This document shows, one piece after another, positions 19,660-29,526 of a stretch of 64,000 nucleotides of DNA. Position numbers and translations under genes: made by a program. The notes beneath the pieces were generated by a model. The model ran no database searches. It had not been told where the DNA came from and saw only the letters and a list, made by a program, of their open reading frames with translations. The DNA is from an uncultured bacterium (GTDB lineage: Bacteria; Patescibacteriota; Gracilibacteria; Absconditabacterales; Absconditicoccaceae): assembly GCA_916049765.1 (NCBI GenBank), contig CAJZIX010000001.1, forward strand, positions 61,422 through 125,421, in the 5' to 3' direction. The number at the start of each line of letters is the position of its first letter. Within the stretch, counting starts at the first letter, position 1.

Positions 19660-21624
19660 ATGATTCGACAAAAAAAACAAGATCACAAAATCAAAATCTG
19701 AATCTTATTTATAGTAGGACTTGTTTTCTTTGTAAATCAGACTTTTGCAGCAAACTCTTGTGATCCTGAATCCATAGCAGGAATTACCTATATAAAAAAT
19801 GCCCTTATGCGAATTTGAGACATTGCCTCATGGATGTGGATACTCCTTGGAAATTTAGCAGGAAAATTAATGACAAACACATTGATCTATGGAGAATTTA
19901 TGAATTTTGATACCTTTCTCTGGAAAATCTGGCAAATCTCGAGAACATTTGCTAATTATACCATCTGATTTATTTTTCTATATCATATTCTAAAATATCT
20001 TCTTATCCCATCTGCAAAAACCAAATCTCCTACAGGAATCATTAAAGATCTCCTTATTACCTCTGTACTTATTCAAGCAAGCTGGTTTCTAGTAATGGCA
20101 ACCATAGATATTTCTACTATCAGTCTTGCAACAATATCATCACTCCCCTCTCAAGTAATATCCGATAGTCAACACCTTCAAAATGAATTTATTACTGAAA
20201 TGAAAAAAAATCAAATTATCGGTAATGCACTTAATAAAAAAGCCCCTAAAGCAACATATATCAATAGTTTTTCTGATAGATTTGATACTTTAAGAAAGGT
20301 GCATGGATGGGAAAGTATTGATATTGATCAAAATTCTCTACAAAACATCAGTGAAGAAACCCTCGTAGACGCCATCCTTCCTAAACCAGATAATCTCGCA
20401 GGACCTCTAACTTATATGTGATTCACAGTATTCAAAACCCACAATTTTTTGAGAGACTACAATATCAAAGATGCCAACTGTATAGAAGCTCTTACTAAAA
20501 CAATCATAAGTCTTATTTTGGATGCATGAATGATTATTCTTTATGCTTTTTCACTAGCAATTTTAGTTATTATTCTAATTGTTAGAGCTTTGTATCTCTG
20601 GATATTTATAGCCCTTAGCCCAATTATCATCTTACTAGGTACTAAGCTGTTAGATATCGGAAAAGTTAGTTCTTTTCTAGATCGGAAAAAAATTCTAAAA
20701 CTGATTTTTCAACCCGTACTCTTCGGACTATGGATCAGTATTATGTTTTTATTTGTTGTAGTTGTTCAAGGATTCTTCCATGCTCAAAATGAAAGGGTAA
20801 ACTTTGATAATGGAAGCATAACAATAAAAGAAAATTCACAAGTTACAGAATCAAAAAAAAATTATTCCTCAGAACTAAGCATTGGAGAAAATGCCAAGTT
20901 TTTTGTTACCCAAGGAGCAAAATCTCTCTGAGATATACTACTCTGAATATTGACTCTCGCTATGATGCGATATTTTATCAAGTTAGCAATTACCTCTAAA
21001 ACAGGCATCAGTGGATTAGACTCTTTCACAAAAAACATAAGCTGATTAATGGAAACAGCAGCATGAAATATAGGAGTAATTCCGACCCCTGTAGGTCAAA
21101 TCGGGTTTAAGCAAGTTTGGGATACTAATACAGACAGTAGTCCTATTTTGAACAGCTGGAAAAATACTCAGGAATCCAAACTTCAAAAAGCAAATTCTGA
21201 ACAAGTCGAGAGTGTCCAAAAGTTCCTTGGTGTAAATAATCAATGAATAAAACCAATTAGAAATGATCAAGCTAGCAACCTTTCTAAAACAACACAAACT
21301 AGTATCTTGAGAAAGGAATTTGTAAACACAATAAGTACCATCAAACAAGAAAATAGAGGAATCAAATTTACAGAGATTAAACCTCATATTATAAACTGGA
21401 TTGACAATGGGAAAGATAAGGAAGCAGAACTTAAAAACTATTTATGAAGCAACTATACTTGGTCTAAAATAACGGGGAAAGACGATACTGAAACAGAAAA
21501 AAATCTGGAAAGTGTCTTCAATACCCCAGGAGTTGCTCAGAATTTTTATACCAAGGTACTTTGATGAGAAGGAGAAGTTCATAGCTACAATGATCTAAAT
21601 TCAATTCGTGGAGAAGTAAAATAA
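19660..21624 (+). CDS. VirB6/TrbL-like polytopic membrane protein, 654 aa
   Basis: Paralogue of the preceding gene, starting 22 nt after it. A signal peptide ends NQTFAANS. It shares FLWKIWQISRTFANYTIGFIF, ITSVLIQASWFLVMATIDIS, and LWIFIALSPIIILLGTKLLDI. The soluble C-terminus (from about residue 460) differs from the paralogue. TGA Gly codons occur throughout, including IKIGILFIV in the signal region. Two VirB6-like subunits in tandem suggest a hetero-oligomeric inner-membrane channel. No VirB4 or VirD4 ATPase is visible in the window. Confidence 0.7.
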
Positions 21625-21719
21625 AATCTAGAAACCAGAAAAGCTAAAACAAACTTATGATTGCAATTCCTTACTTAATCCCTAATCTTCAATCAGATTT
21701 TTAATGGATTGAAAAACAA

Positions 21720-23903
21720 ATGCTCAGAAGTAATATGCGTATGATTGCCTTAGATTTTGAAACAACTGGGCTAGAAATAAATACCGATGAACCGATTCAA
21801 ATTGGAATTGTAGAATTTAATACTGAAGGAACAATTATTGGCTGATTTCAGTCCTTAATTCGTCCAGAAAAGCCACTCAAAGAACTAAAAAGTATCGTCA
21901 GTTTTATAACCGGGCTTTCTATGGAGAAGCTCGAAACTGCCCCAACCCGTAATGAAATAGAACAAGAAATCTGAAATTTCTTTGACGATCAAACAATCAT
22001 TATCGGACATAATATCGGATTTGATCTAGAGTTCCTCAAAAAATTTTTTCCCAACCTCAAATGGAAAGCTGAAATAGATACTTTTCGCCTAGCTCAAAGT
22101 TTAATTCATTATGCTCCCAGTTATGCACTAGAAATCCTCTGTGAAACTTTAGGGCAGAAGCAAAATTTCCAGCATATTCTCAAAAATTTCCAGATTAATC
22201 TCGGTAATGATGCAAGTTTTCATGATGCTTTTTTTGACTCCAAGCTCAGCATTGCTCTTTTTTGGTACCTCATACAAAGGGTTAAACTACTAACCGAAAA
22301 ATATCCGATAGTACAAGAAATCATCAGCCAAAGTGAAGGAAGCTTTGCCAACCTTTTCCAGAAAACAAAAGAAAAAAAAAATCAGAATTTAGTTTTGCCT
22401 CCTCTTAAAAAGATTACAGCCCCCCACACTCAAATGATTGTTGGAGATTATCCTTTTGTCTGGGCAGATGATAGAAATAACAAAAAATTTCAGGTTAAAA
22501 ACCTAGAATTCAAAAAACTTCTGTCTTCACTTGCAACTAATAAACAGACGATTTTCGCATTCTCTAATCGTTCAAAACTTGATATTGCAAAAAACATATT
22601 AAATGACTTATGAATCAAAAACCTCTGATTCGTCAAAGAAGAACAAACACTGAATACTGAAGCCTTACAAGCATTTATAAATAAAGGAAAATTTGAAGAA
22701 TCAGAATGTTCATTTTTACTGAAATATTTTTCACACTTAGAACAAGGACTCGGGGTACTTGATCTAAACAGCAAAGGAGATTATGAATGCTACACTGCCC
22801 TCAAAGATCAAAGGACTAATATAAACTATCCAATTATTTTAGCAACTCATGGAGGACTTTTTTCACTCTTGGAGCAAAAAGAAAAGTATCAGGACTATAG
22901 TATCGTATTTTTCGACTGTGAATGGCGATACAAAAGCTATAATTTCTATCTTTCTCGCCCCTACGATCTAAACTACACCCTGAATTATCTTGATATGCTC
23001 AGTTACAAATACCGTTTAGAAAACGAGCTTTCTCATGGCGATAATGAAAAAGAAAAAAATCGGACTGAATTTGAAACATTTAAACAATTTTTCACAGTTT
23101 TTATGGGAATTCTCGGACAAGAAACAAAAGCTTTTTTTACCAATACGGAAGCCACAACTCAAACCTTAGAACCGCTAAAGGGAAATCTCGCCTTTTATCA
23201 GACAAATAAACTTCTTGAAAAATTTGATGACTGGGAAATAAAGCTAAAAACCTTTCTCCAAGCCTGAGAATTTTCAAACATCCGAAAGCAGATTGAACAT
23301 ATGCAAACTATTTTTGAAGGAATGATGATTGTAGAGAAAAAAATGTACAGCAAATCAGGTTTTTATTTTGTATATTCTGAAGAAGTAAAATTTACCAACC
23401 GAGATGAGTTCTTGGAGACGATGAAAGGACATCGCATCATTTTTCTTTCCCATGCTGATGATAGTTTGCCTCCTCTACTGGATTCTGAGACCCAAAAAGA
23501 AACAATACAAGAAAAAAAATCAAAAATTATTCACCTCAGTAAACCAGCTTCGGTTATCCAAGCAATTAACAATTTTGATAGCATTAACAATCCCAATGGG
23601 ATAATATTCATTCTTTCTGTAAAAAAAGAGGAAAGTAAAAATCTCTTTGAAATGATGATTGAAAAAGGAATAAATCAGAATTTTTTACTTTTGGTAGAGA
23701 ATATTACTTGAGGTAGCGGGAAAAACCTTTTTAAAGCCAAACAACAAGGAAATAAAATAATTATCGGAGGCTACAATTTTTTGCTTCAACTTTTCGCTGA
23801 GAAAATTGCAATTTCTCAAATGATTATATATAATAGTAGGTGAAATCAGCAAGATTTGATTTTTAATGATATTTTGCGATATGGACAGGAAAATTTTCTT
23901 TAA
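21720..23903 (+). CDS. DEDD 3'-5' exonuclease fused to a helicase-like remnant
   Basis: 727 residues. The N-terminal domain is a DnaQ/epsilon-type exonuclease: Exo I ALDFETTGLE, Exo II GHNIGFDLEFL, Exo III FHDAFFDSKLS (HxAxxD), all acidic residues present. From about residue 230 comes a long region without Walker A. The end (ITGGSGKNLFKAKQQ, GNKIIIGGYNFL, then a final strand) recalls the C-terminal motor domain of DinG-type exonuclease-helicases, apparently degenerate. In-frame ATGs at 21735 and 21741 are also possible starts. Probably repair or proofreading. Overlaps the next gene by 23 bp. Confidence 0.7.
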
Positions 23904-24759
23904 TTTCACGATATATGACCTTTGGAAACTCTTCGGTGCAACGATTCTGTTTTTTTTGGCTTTAGTCCTCGGAGTAAAAGAGGTTTGAGAACCTGCAACA
24001 ATGATTCAGATAGATTATCTCGCAGAAGAAACAAAACCTGATCACCAAAGCGCAGAATGGAAACATACCTCAGATCCGCTAATCCTTCTTTGTAGAAAAA
24101 ATCAAATACTCTGTGATAAAATCGTTTGGACAGGAGCTATTAGCGATCAAGAAAAACTTTCGTATGCCACTCAATATATTGAAATTATTCAATTTTTAGA
24201 TCAGCATTTAATAAAATGAGCTGATATTAAACAAGTTTTCAAAACCCTGATTATCAACGGAGAAAAAGGGAAAAGAAGAGGTGGAGCAACCTGGAAGAGA
24301 ATTACAATGAACCTCGCTTCTATGGGAGATCCGAGCGAATTTTGGGGAGTTTTGACTCATGAATTTGGACACATCGTAGATCTCGGAGTATTATATGGAA
24401 ATAGTGAAATAAAAAACGGAAACTATACTGAATTTGGTAAAGTTAAATTTGCTATTGATGACCCATCTCTTGAGTATTATAAATATTCACGACTATCCGA
24501 AAATACCAGAAATCAATCTGTGAAAAAAAAGGACTTCTGTAGCGGATACGGAATGACAAATCCTTTTGAAGATTTCGCAGAATGTCATAATCTCTATCTG
24601 AACAATAAGAACCTTTTCAAAACAATGGCATCAGAAACTCAAGTAATGAAAAATAAATACAATTTTTTTGCAAATCTTTTTGGGAACCAAGCTTTACAAG
24701 AAGGAAATCAAGAACTCCTATATACTGAACGGAGACCACGAGACACCACAGTATTATAA
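23881..24759 (+). CDS. Membrane-anchored zinc metalloprotease-like protein
   Basis: 292 residues. A single membrane helix (about residues 17-36: LFGATILFFLALVLGV) leaves the rest outside. The zinc motif HEFGH is at 160-164 (LTHEFGHIVDLG), and a downstream NPFEDFAE (acidic pair at 230-234) could supply the third ligand, as in gluzincin-type peptidases such as lethal-factor-like domains. Cys residues in the external part (LLCRKNQILC, DFCSGYG) may form disulfides. The start overlaps the exonuclease 3' end. Likely a cell-surface peptidase; substrate unknown. Confidence 0.72.
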
Positions 24760-24791
24760 AATACAATTTTCATAGAAAAAACTAAAATCTT

Positions 24792-24819
24792 TTGTTTTCT
24801 CCTCATAAATTGCTATACT
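24792..24819 (+). promoter_or_regulatory. Promoter of gatB
   Basis: TTGTTT, 16-bp spacer, TATACT; ATG 31 nt downstream. Confidence 0.65.
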
Positions 24820-24850
24820 CCTGTTAGCTTTCATTTTTTTCTTATCTATA

Positions 24851-26299
24851 ATGCAAACTCCACTTATTACCATTGGACTAGAAATCCATCTCAAACTTTC
24901 TAGTGAGAGCAAAATTTTTTGTCGCTGTAAAAACGATCAAAACCTAGAACATAATAAGCCAAATACGAATATCTGTCCGGTGTGTACCTGACAACCTGGA
25001 GCCTTGCCACAGCTCAGTGCAGAAGTCGTAGAAAAAGGCTTACTCCTTGGAAAAGCGCTAAACTGCCGTTTTAATACCTGCTCTCGTTTTGACAGGAAAT
25101 CCTATTTCTATCCTGATCTTCCGATGGGCTACCAGATTACCCAGCTTTATAGCCCGATCAATGTTGATGGACAAGTCGCATTCTTCCTTGATAATTATGA
25201 ACAAGAAAAAAAAGTCTGAATCACTGATGCACATTTGGAGTGCGATACCGCAAAATCCCTTCATCAAGGGGGAGCAATGCTTTTAGACTTCAATCGTGCG
25301 GGGACACCCTTGATTGAAATCGTGACCGGACCCGATTTTACGAGTGCTGAAGAAGCGGTAGAATTTGCCAAAGAAATCCAGAGAATCGCGAAACGAAATC
25401 AGCTTTCTGATGCCGATATGGAGAAAGGGCAGATGAGAGTTGATGTAAATATCTCTATCAGAAAAGAAAAAACTGATCCTCTCGGAACCAGAGTTGAACT
25501 CAAAAATATCAACTCCTTTTCTGCGATCAAAAGGGCGATTGACGCCGAAGTGATCCGCCAGTTAGCCTGCCGAGAATCAGGAGAAACGATTCAGCAACAG
25601 ACCAGAAGACGAGATGATCTAAAAGGACAATCATTTGCGATGAGAAGCAAGGAGGACGCTTTGGATTATAGATATTTTCCAGAGCCTGATTTGCCACCTT
25701 TGGTGCTTTCGGACGAACTCTTGCAAAAGGTGGAGACTACAGAGCTGATCATTCCTTTTGAGCAGATCAAAAAAATGAAGTCTGAATTCTGATTTCATAA
25801 GGAGTTTATCAACGCACTCATCAACGAGAAATCAACCCTAGATTTTTTCAATCTTCTACTAGAAAAGGGCTTTGAACCTAAACTTTTGGCAAAGCGAATT
25901 GCTGGACAGATTAGTGCTTATATGACCGCTCATTTCGTTAAAATCACCGAGCTTCCTGTAGATGAGGATCAGCTTTTGGAATTTTTTACCATTGCAAAAG
26001 AAGGAAAACTGATTGATAACCAGCTCAAACTCGTGATGGAAGAAATGCTTGCGACCGGAGCTTCCGCTTCCGATATCATCAAGGAAAAGGGTTTTGATAA
26101 ACCAGCAATTTCTGAAGAAGAACTAAGAGCTTTCTGTAAAGAAGTAATCGCTGAAAATCCCGCAATCCTAGAACAATATCAAGGTTGAAAAACCAGCACG
26201 ATCGGTTTCTTTGTCGGACAAGTAATGAAAAAAACCCAAGGGAAAGCAAATCCAAAAGAAATTACTGCAATTTTGACGAGAGAACTTGGGAATGCTTAA
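24851..26299 (+). CDS. gatB: Asp/Glu-tRNA amidotransferase subunit B
   Basis: 482 residues, normal length. GatB activates mischarged Glu-tRNA-Gln or Asp-tRNA-Asn for amidation within GatCAB. Motifs: [31 protein letters not shown] (canonical VCxGxPGxLP with TGA as Gly), [15 protein letters not shown], and [13 protein letters not shown], then an [14 protein letters not shown] [12 protein letters not shown]. The usual HLEEDAGK appears as HLECDTAKS, altering conserved residues. The C-terminal YqeY-like tail ([14 protein letters not shown]) is present. gatA and gatC are not in the window. Confidence 0.93.
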
Positions 26300-26344
26300 T
26301 ACGTATTTCCCTTAAAGATGTGATTACCACCACACGATTCCTCC

Positions 26345-26372
26345 TTGAAAAGCTCCCAGATATTTCTACACT
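26345..26372 (+). promoter_or_regulatory. Promoter of sufC
   Basis: TTGAAA, 16-bp spacer, TACACT; ATG 30 nt downstream. Confidence 0.6.
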
Positions 26373-26402
26373 TTTTGAACTTCATATTATTTTAAATAAA
26401 TT

Positions 26403-27116
26403 ATGCTGCAAATCAAAAATCTTTCCGTGAAGGTCGGAGAAAAACAAATTCTGAATCAGATTTCTTTTGACTTTGAAACAGGAAAAAACTACTGTATCCT
26501 TGGGAAAAATGGCTCTGGGAAGTCTTCACTTGCGATGACCCTTGCTGGAAATCCTAAATATGAAATCAGCGAAGGCGAACTCCTTCTTGATGGACAGAAT
26601 CTCACAGAAATGAGTCCTGATGAGAGGAATAAAGCTGGGATTTTCCTGACTTTTCAGAATATTCCTGAGATTCCTGGGGTGAAGCTGTTTGAGTTTCTCA
26701 AGACGATTTATGATGCGAGAGCTGAGAAACTAAGCACTTTTTTGGAGTTCAAAAAGATTATTGAGCCGCTAATGGCGGAGCTAGAGATTGAAAAAGCTTT
26801 TCTCTGGAGGGATTTGAATGTCGGCTTTAGCGGTGGAGAAAAGAGGAAAATTGAAGTCCTTCAGATTAAACTTCTCAAGCCGAAAGTTATCATTCTTGAT
26901 GAGATAGATAGTGGACTTGATGTAAATGCCGTGAGGCAGGTTGCTGAGCTTTTGAAAGCGGTAAATACCGAGGAAAACTCCTTTATCGTAATCACGCATC
27001 TTTTTGAAATGCTCCAAGAACTTCCACTAGAAAAAATTCTGATCCTTGAACAGGGGCAGATTAAAGCGGTTGGAGGAAGAGAACTGATGGAGCAAGTGAG
27101 AAAAGAGGGATTTTAA
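26403..27116 (+). CDS. sufC: Fe-S cluster assembly ATPase SufC
   Basis: 237 residues, ABC-type ATPase. Walker A GKNGSGKSS (34-42), the SufC-specific FLTFQNIPEIPGV stretch, signature FSGGEKRKIEVLQ, Walker B VIILDEIDSGLD. SufC drives the SufBCD scaffold that builds Fe-S clusters. No TGA codons. sufB and sufD are not adjacent; a DUF59/SufT-like gene at 38.7 kb may belong to the same pathway, and the Fe-S enzyme Nth is encoded close by. The 3' end overlaps the convergent gene by 4 bp. Confidence 0.9.
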   Translation: MLQIKNLSVKVGEKQILNQISFDFETGKNYCILGKNGSGKSSLAMTLAGNPKYEISEGELLLDGQNLTEMSPDERNKAGIFLTFQNIPEIPGVKLFEFLKTIYDARAEKLSTFLEFKKIIEPLMAELEIEKAFLWRDLNVGFSGGEKRKIEVLQIKLLKPKVIILDEIDSGLDVNAVRQVAELLKAVNTEENSFIVITHLFEMLQELPLEKILILEQGQIKAVGGRELMEQVRKEGF

Positions 27117-27775
27117 TCCTGTAGGGTTTCAAAGAGTTCTGATCTTAAAAGATCTACTTTCTTTCCATTAAGAGTAATATGAAGTCAGGATCTTTTTTTT
27201 GAAAAATCTTGAAATTCCTGATCAGTATTATCTGACTTGAGTTTATTTAAAAAAAGTTGAAAATCCTGTTCAGAAAAAGGAATTCATAATTTATGAGCAA
27301 GAGTTAGTAGTGAATCGGTATCTTTTACTTGATCTCACGGAAGGGACAACAAAGCCACCTGATCTACTATAATACTATTTCATGGATTTCTATATGTACC
27401 CTCATAAAGAGCTACTTGATTATTTCTAACAAAATCAATAATCTGGTTTTTATCCTCATCTTTCAGAAAGAAATGAAGAGATAAGATTCCACTTTTTTTA
27501 TGTTTTAATAATTCACATCACAAAGTAAGGTTTAAACAAGGATATTTTTCTTTCATTTTTCTAAAAAAAGACAAAGTCATATCTACACAACTTCCCATAT
27601 AACAAGTTTCATGTGATTCTAAAATTTCTTGAAGAGTTCTTCTTCCTAACTGATTTTGAATTTTTTCATTTGACCATTGAACTTTTTTAATATCACGAAA
27701 ATGCTCAGTAAGAAAAATAATAAGATCCTTATCTGAAACCACTTCTCCTAGATATTCCCTATTTCTTGTTAACAT
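27113..27775 (-). CDS. Hypothetical protein, possible papain/transglutaminase-like fold
   Basis: 220 residues. The ATG at 27775 is chosen because a strong promoter lies just upstream, inside the longer TTG-started frame. A Cys in CYMGSCVDMTLSFFRKM followed by LSLHFFLKDE and NSIIVDQVAL could form a Cys-His-Asp triad in order, as in papain- or transglutaminase-like enzymes, but this is only a pattern. Several TGAs. No signal peptide. Convergent with sufC, divergent from nth. Confidence 0.55.
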
Positions 27776-27808
27776 ACCCTTGAAAAAAATAAAATATCCA
27801 CGAATATA

Positions 27809-27837
27809 AGTATAATTAAAATAATAAGAGATGTCAA
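27809..27837 (-). promoter_or_regulatory. Promoter of the gene at 27113-27775
   Basis: Minus strand TTGACA, 17-bp spacer, TATACT, fully consensus-like. Confidence 0.75.
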
Positions 27838-27849
27838 GTATTTTAACCT

Positions 27850-27877
27850 TTGACAAAAAAGATCAAAATCATATAAG
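27850..27877 (+). promoter_or_regulatory. Promoter of nth
   Basis: TTGACA, 16-bp spacer, TATAAG; ATG 27 nt downstream. Back to back with the divergent promoter. Confidence 0.7.
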
Positions 27878-27904
27878 TACGAGACTTTTACCATCAACCA
27901 AAAG

Positions 27905-28543
27905 ATGACAGAACTCAAAAAATCAGATTTCAAAACTATTTTCTCTTACTTAGAGCAGCTTTTCCCAAATGCCGATACTGAGCTCAACTATGAAACGCCT
28001 TTTCAGCTGCTCGTTGCCGTGATCCTTTCTGCTCAAACGACGGATAAACAGGTCAATAAAGTCACAGCAACGCTCTTTCAAACGATTAAACAGCCGGAAG
28101 ATGTACTGAAGTTAGGACATCCAGCTTTTGAGCAGGCGATCAAATCCATCGGACTCTATAAAGGCAAAGCCAAAAATATCTATCAGACTTCTGAACTTTT
28201 GCTTGCAAAAAAAGGGAAAATCCCAAAAACTACATCCGAACTCATAAAACTCCCTGGAGTCTGAGAAAAAACCGCAAAAGTTGTGCTTCATGTTCTCTAC
28301 AAAAAGCCAGTAATTGCGGTAGATACCCATGTCCATAGAATCTGTAATAGACTTGGAATCGTACAAACAAAAACACCACTACAAACATCAAAACTCCTTG
28401 AAACTGTTATACCAAATAAATATAAGCAAATTGCTCATCATTGTATAATTCTTTTTTGAAGGTATTACTGCACGGCAAGAAAGCCAAAATGTACTGAATG
28501 TCAGCTACAAAAGATATGTCTTTACTTCAATAGTAAAAAATAA
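27905..28543 (+). CDS. nth: Endonuclease III
   Basis: 212 residues. Base-excision repair glycosylase/AP lyase for oxidised pyrimidines. Helix-hairpin-helix IKLPGVGEKTAKVVL (second Gly of GVG is TGA), catalytic Lys shortly after, catalytic Asp in IAVDTHVHR, and the 4Fe-4S ligands C-x6-C-x2-C-x5-C at the end (CTARKPKCTECQLQKIC), preceded by a TGA Gly (FGRYYC). Stop overlaps the next start (TAATG). Confidence 0.94.
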
Positions 28544-29199
28544 TGTTCAAAATTCTAATGACCGAACCTCGTCGAGGGTATGAGATTTTACTTCGTATCG
28601 TTGAACTTGGAGAACGCTATCCGCGACTTGGAAATTTCTATCCTATCGGAGCTGATATTTTCGTTTTTGTATATCCAATTTTCTTAACAGCACTGTATCT
28701 CTACGGAATCCGAAAAAAAGATCTTCAATCAAAAAAAGAGGCTTTATTTATATTTTTTGCCTGTTTCTTTTCTGTAGTGATGAATATCCTTTCCCAGCAA
28801 TTTTTTGATAAGCAAAGGCCAATCTATGAATTCTGAATTCAGAACCTTGATCAAGAAACCATACTTCATCAATTCTTACCTACTACTTCATTTCCTTCAG
28901 ATCATGCTGTCGTAACCTTTTCAATTGCAATGGCAAGCTGGCTCATTGCTCAAAAATACCATAATAAAAAATTAAAAATCTGGTCAGGATTTTTATTTAT
29001 CTTTGCGATAATAACAGGATTTTGTAGAATTGGGACGACAGTACATTGGACAACAGATATTCTCGCTGGAACGATTATGGGAATTTTAGTACCACTTATC
29101 TTATCACTTTCTTTCTGTTTTAAAAAGATTGAAAAACGGATTTTTGCTCCAATTATTAATATTGAAGAATGGTTGATTCACAAACTTTTTAACAAATAG
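28543..29199 (+). CDS. PAP2-family membrane phosphatase (undecaprenyl-PP phosphatase-like)
   Basis: 218 residues with about six membrane helices. Acid-phosphatase motifs in order: KQRPIYEF (KxxxxxxRP type), PSDHAVVTFS (PSGH type, Gly replaced by Asp), and CRIGTTVHWTTDILAG (RxxxxxHxxxD). One TGA, right after YEF. Such enzymes recycle undecaprenyl diphosphate to the monophosphate carrier used by MraY and O-antigen systems, which fits this window. Translationally coupled to nth. Confidence 0.85.
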
Positions 29200-29227
29200 A
29201 TAATTTTTATATTTTATCAATAATATA

Positions 29228-29455
29228 ATGGAAAACTTAGCTCTCGGAAAATACAGACATTACAAGGGGAAGCATTGTGAAGTATTAGGAATTGCGCTCC
29301 ATAGTGAAACACAAGAACCACTCGTTATCTACAGAAATTGTGAAGATTCTGAAGAAACAAAAACAGAACAGCTTAGAGCAAGACCCTACGATCTCTTCGT
29401 AGAAACTATTGAAATTGATGATAAAAAAGTTCCTCGTTTTGAATACATCGGATAG
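29228..29455 (+). CDS. DUF1653 family protein
   Basis: 75 residues, matching the whole family: GKYRHYKGKHCEVLGIALHS, ETQEPLVIY, LRARPYDLFVE, VPRFEYIG. Small cytoplasmic proteins of unknown function, common across bacteria. No TGA. Confidence 0.85.
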   Translation: MENLALGKYRHYKGKHCEVLGIALHSETQEPLVIYRNCEDSEETKTEQLRARPYDLFVETIEIDDKKVPRFEYIG

Positions 29456-29465
29456 GAATTCTTAC

Positions 29466-29493
29466 TTGAAAAGTTTTCTCAAAACAGTATAAG
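29466..29493 (+). promoter_or_regulatory. Promoter of the GT-C-like gene
   Basis: TTGAAA, 16-bp spacer, TATAAG; ATG 33 nt downstream. Confidence 0.65.
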
Positions 29494-29526
29494 AATTGAG
29501 ACTTCTTTTATCTTTTTGTAATACTC

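Noticed and set aside
21657..21704. 15-codon frame before the exonuclease gene
   Set aside because: Too short, no family, probably chance in AT-rich DNA.
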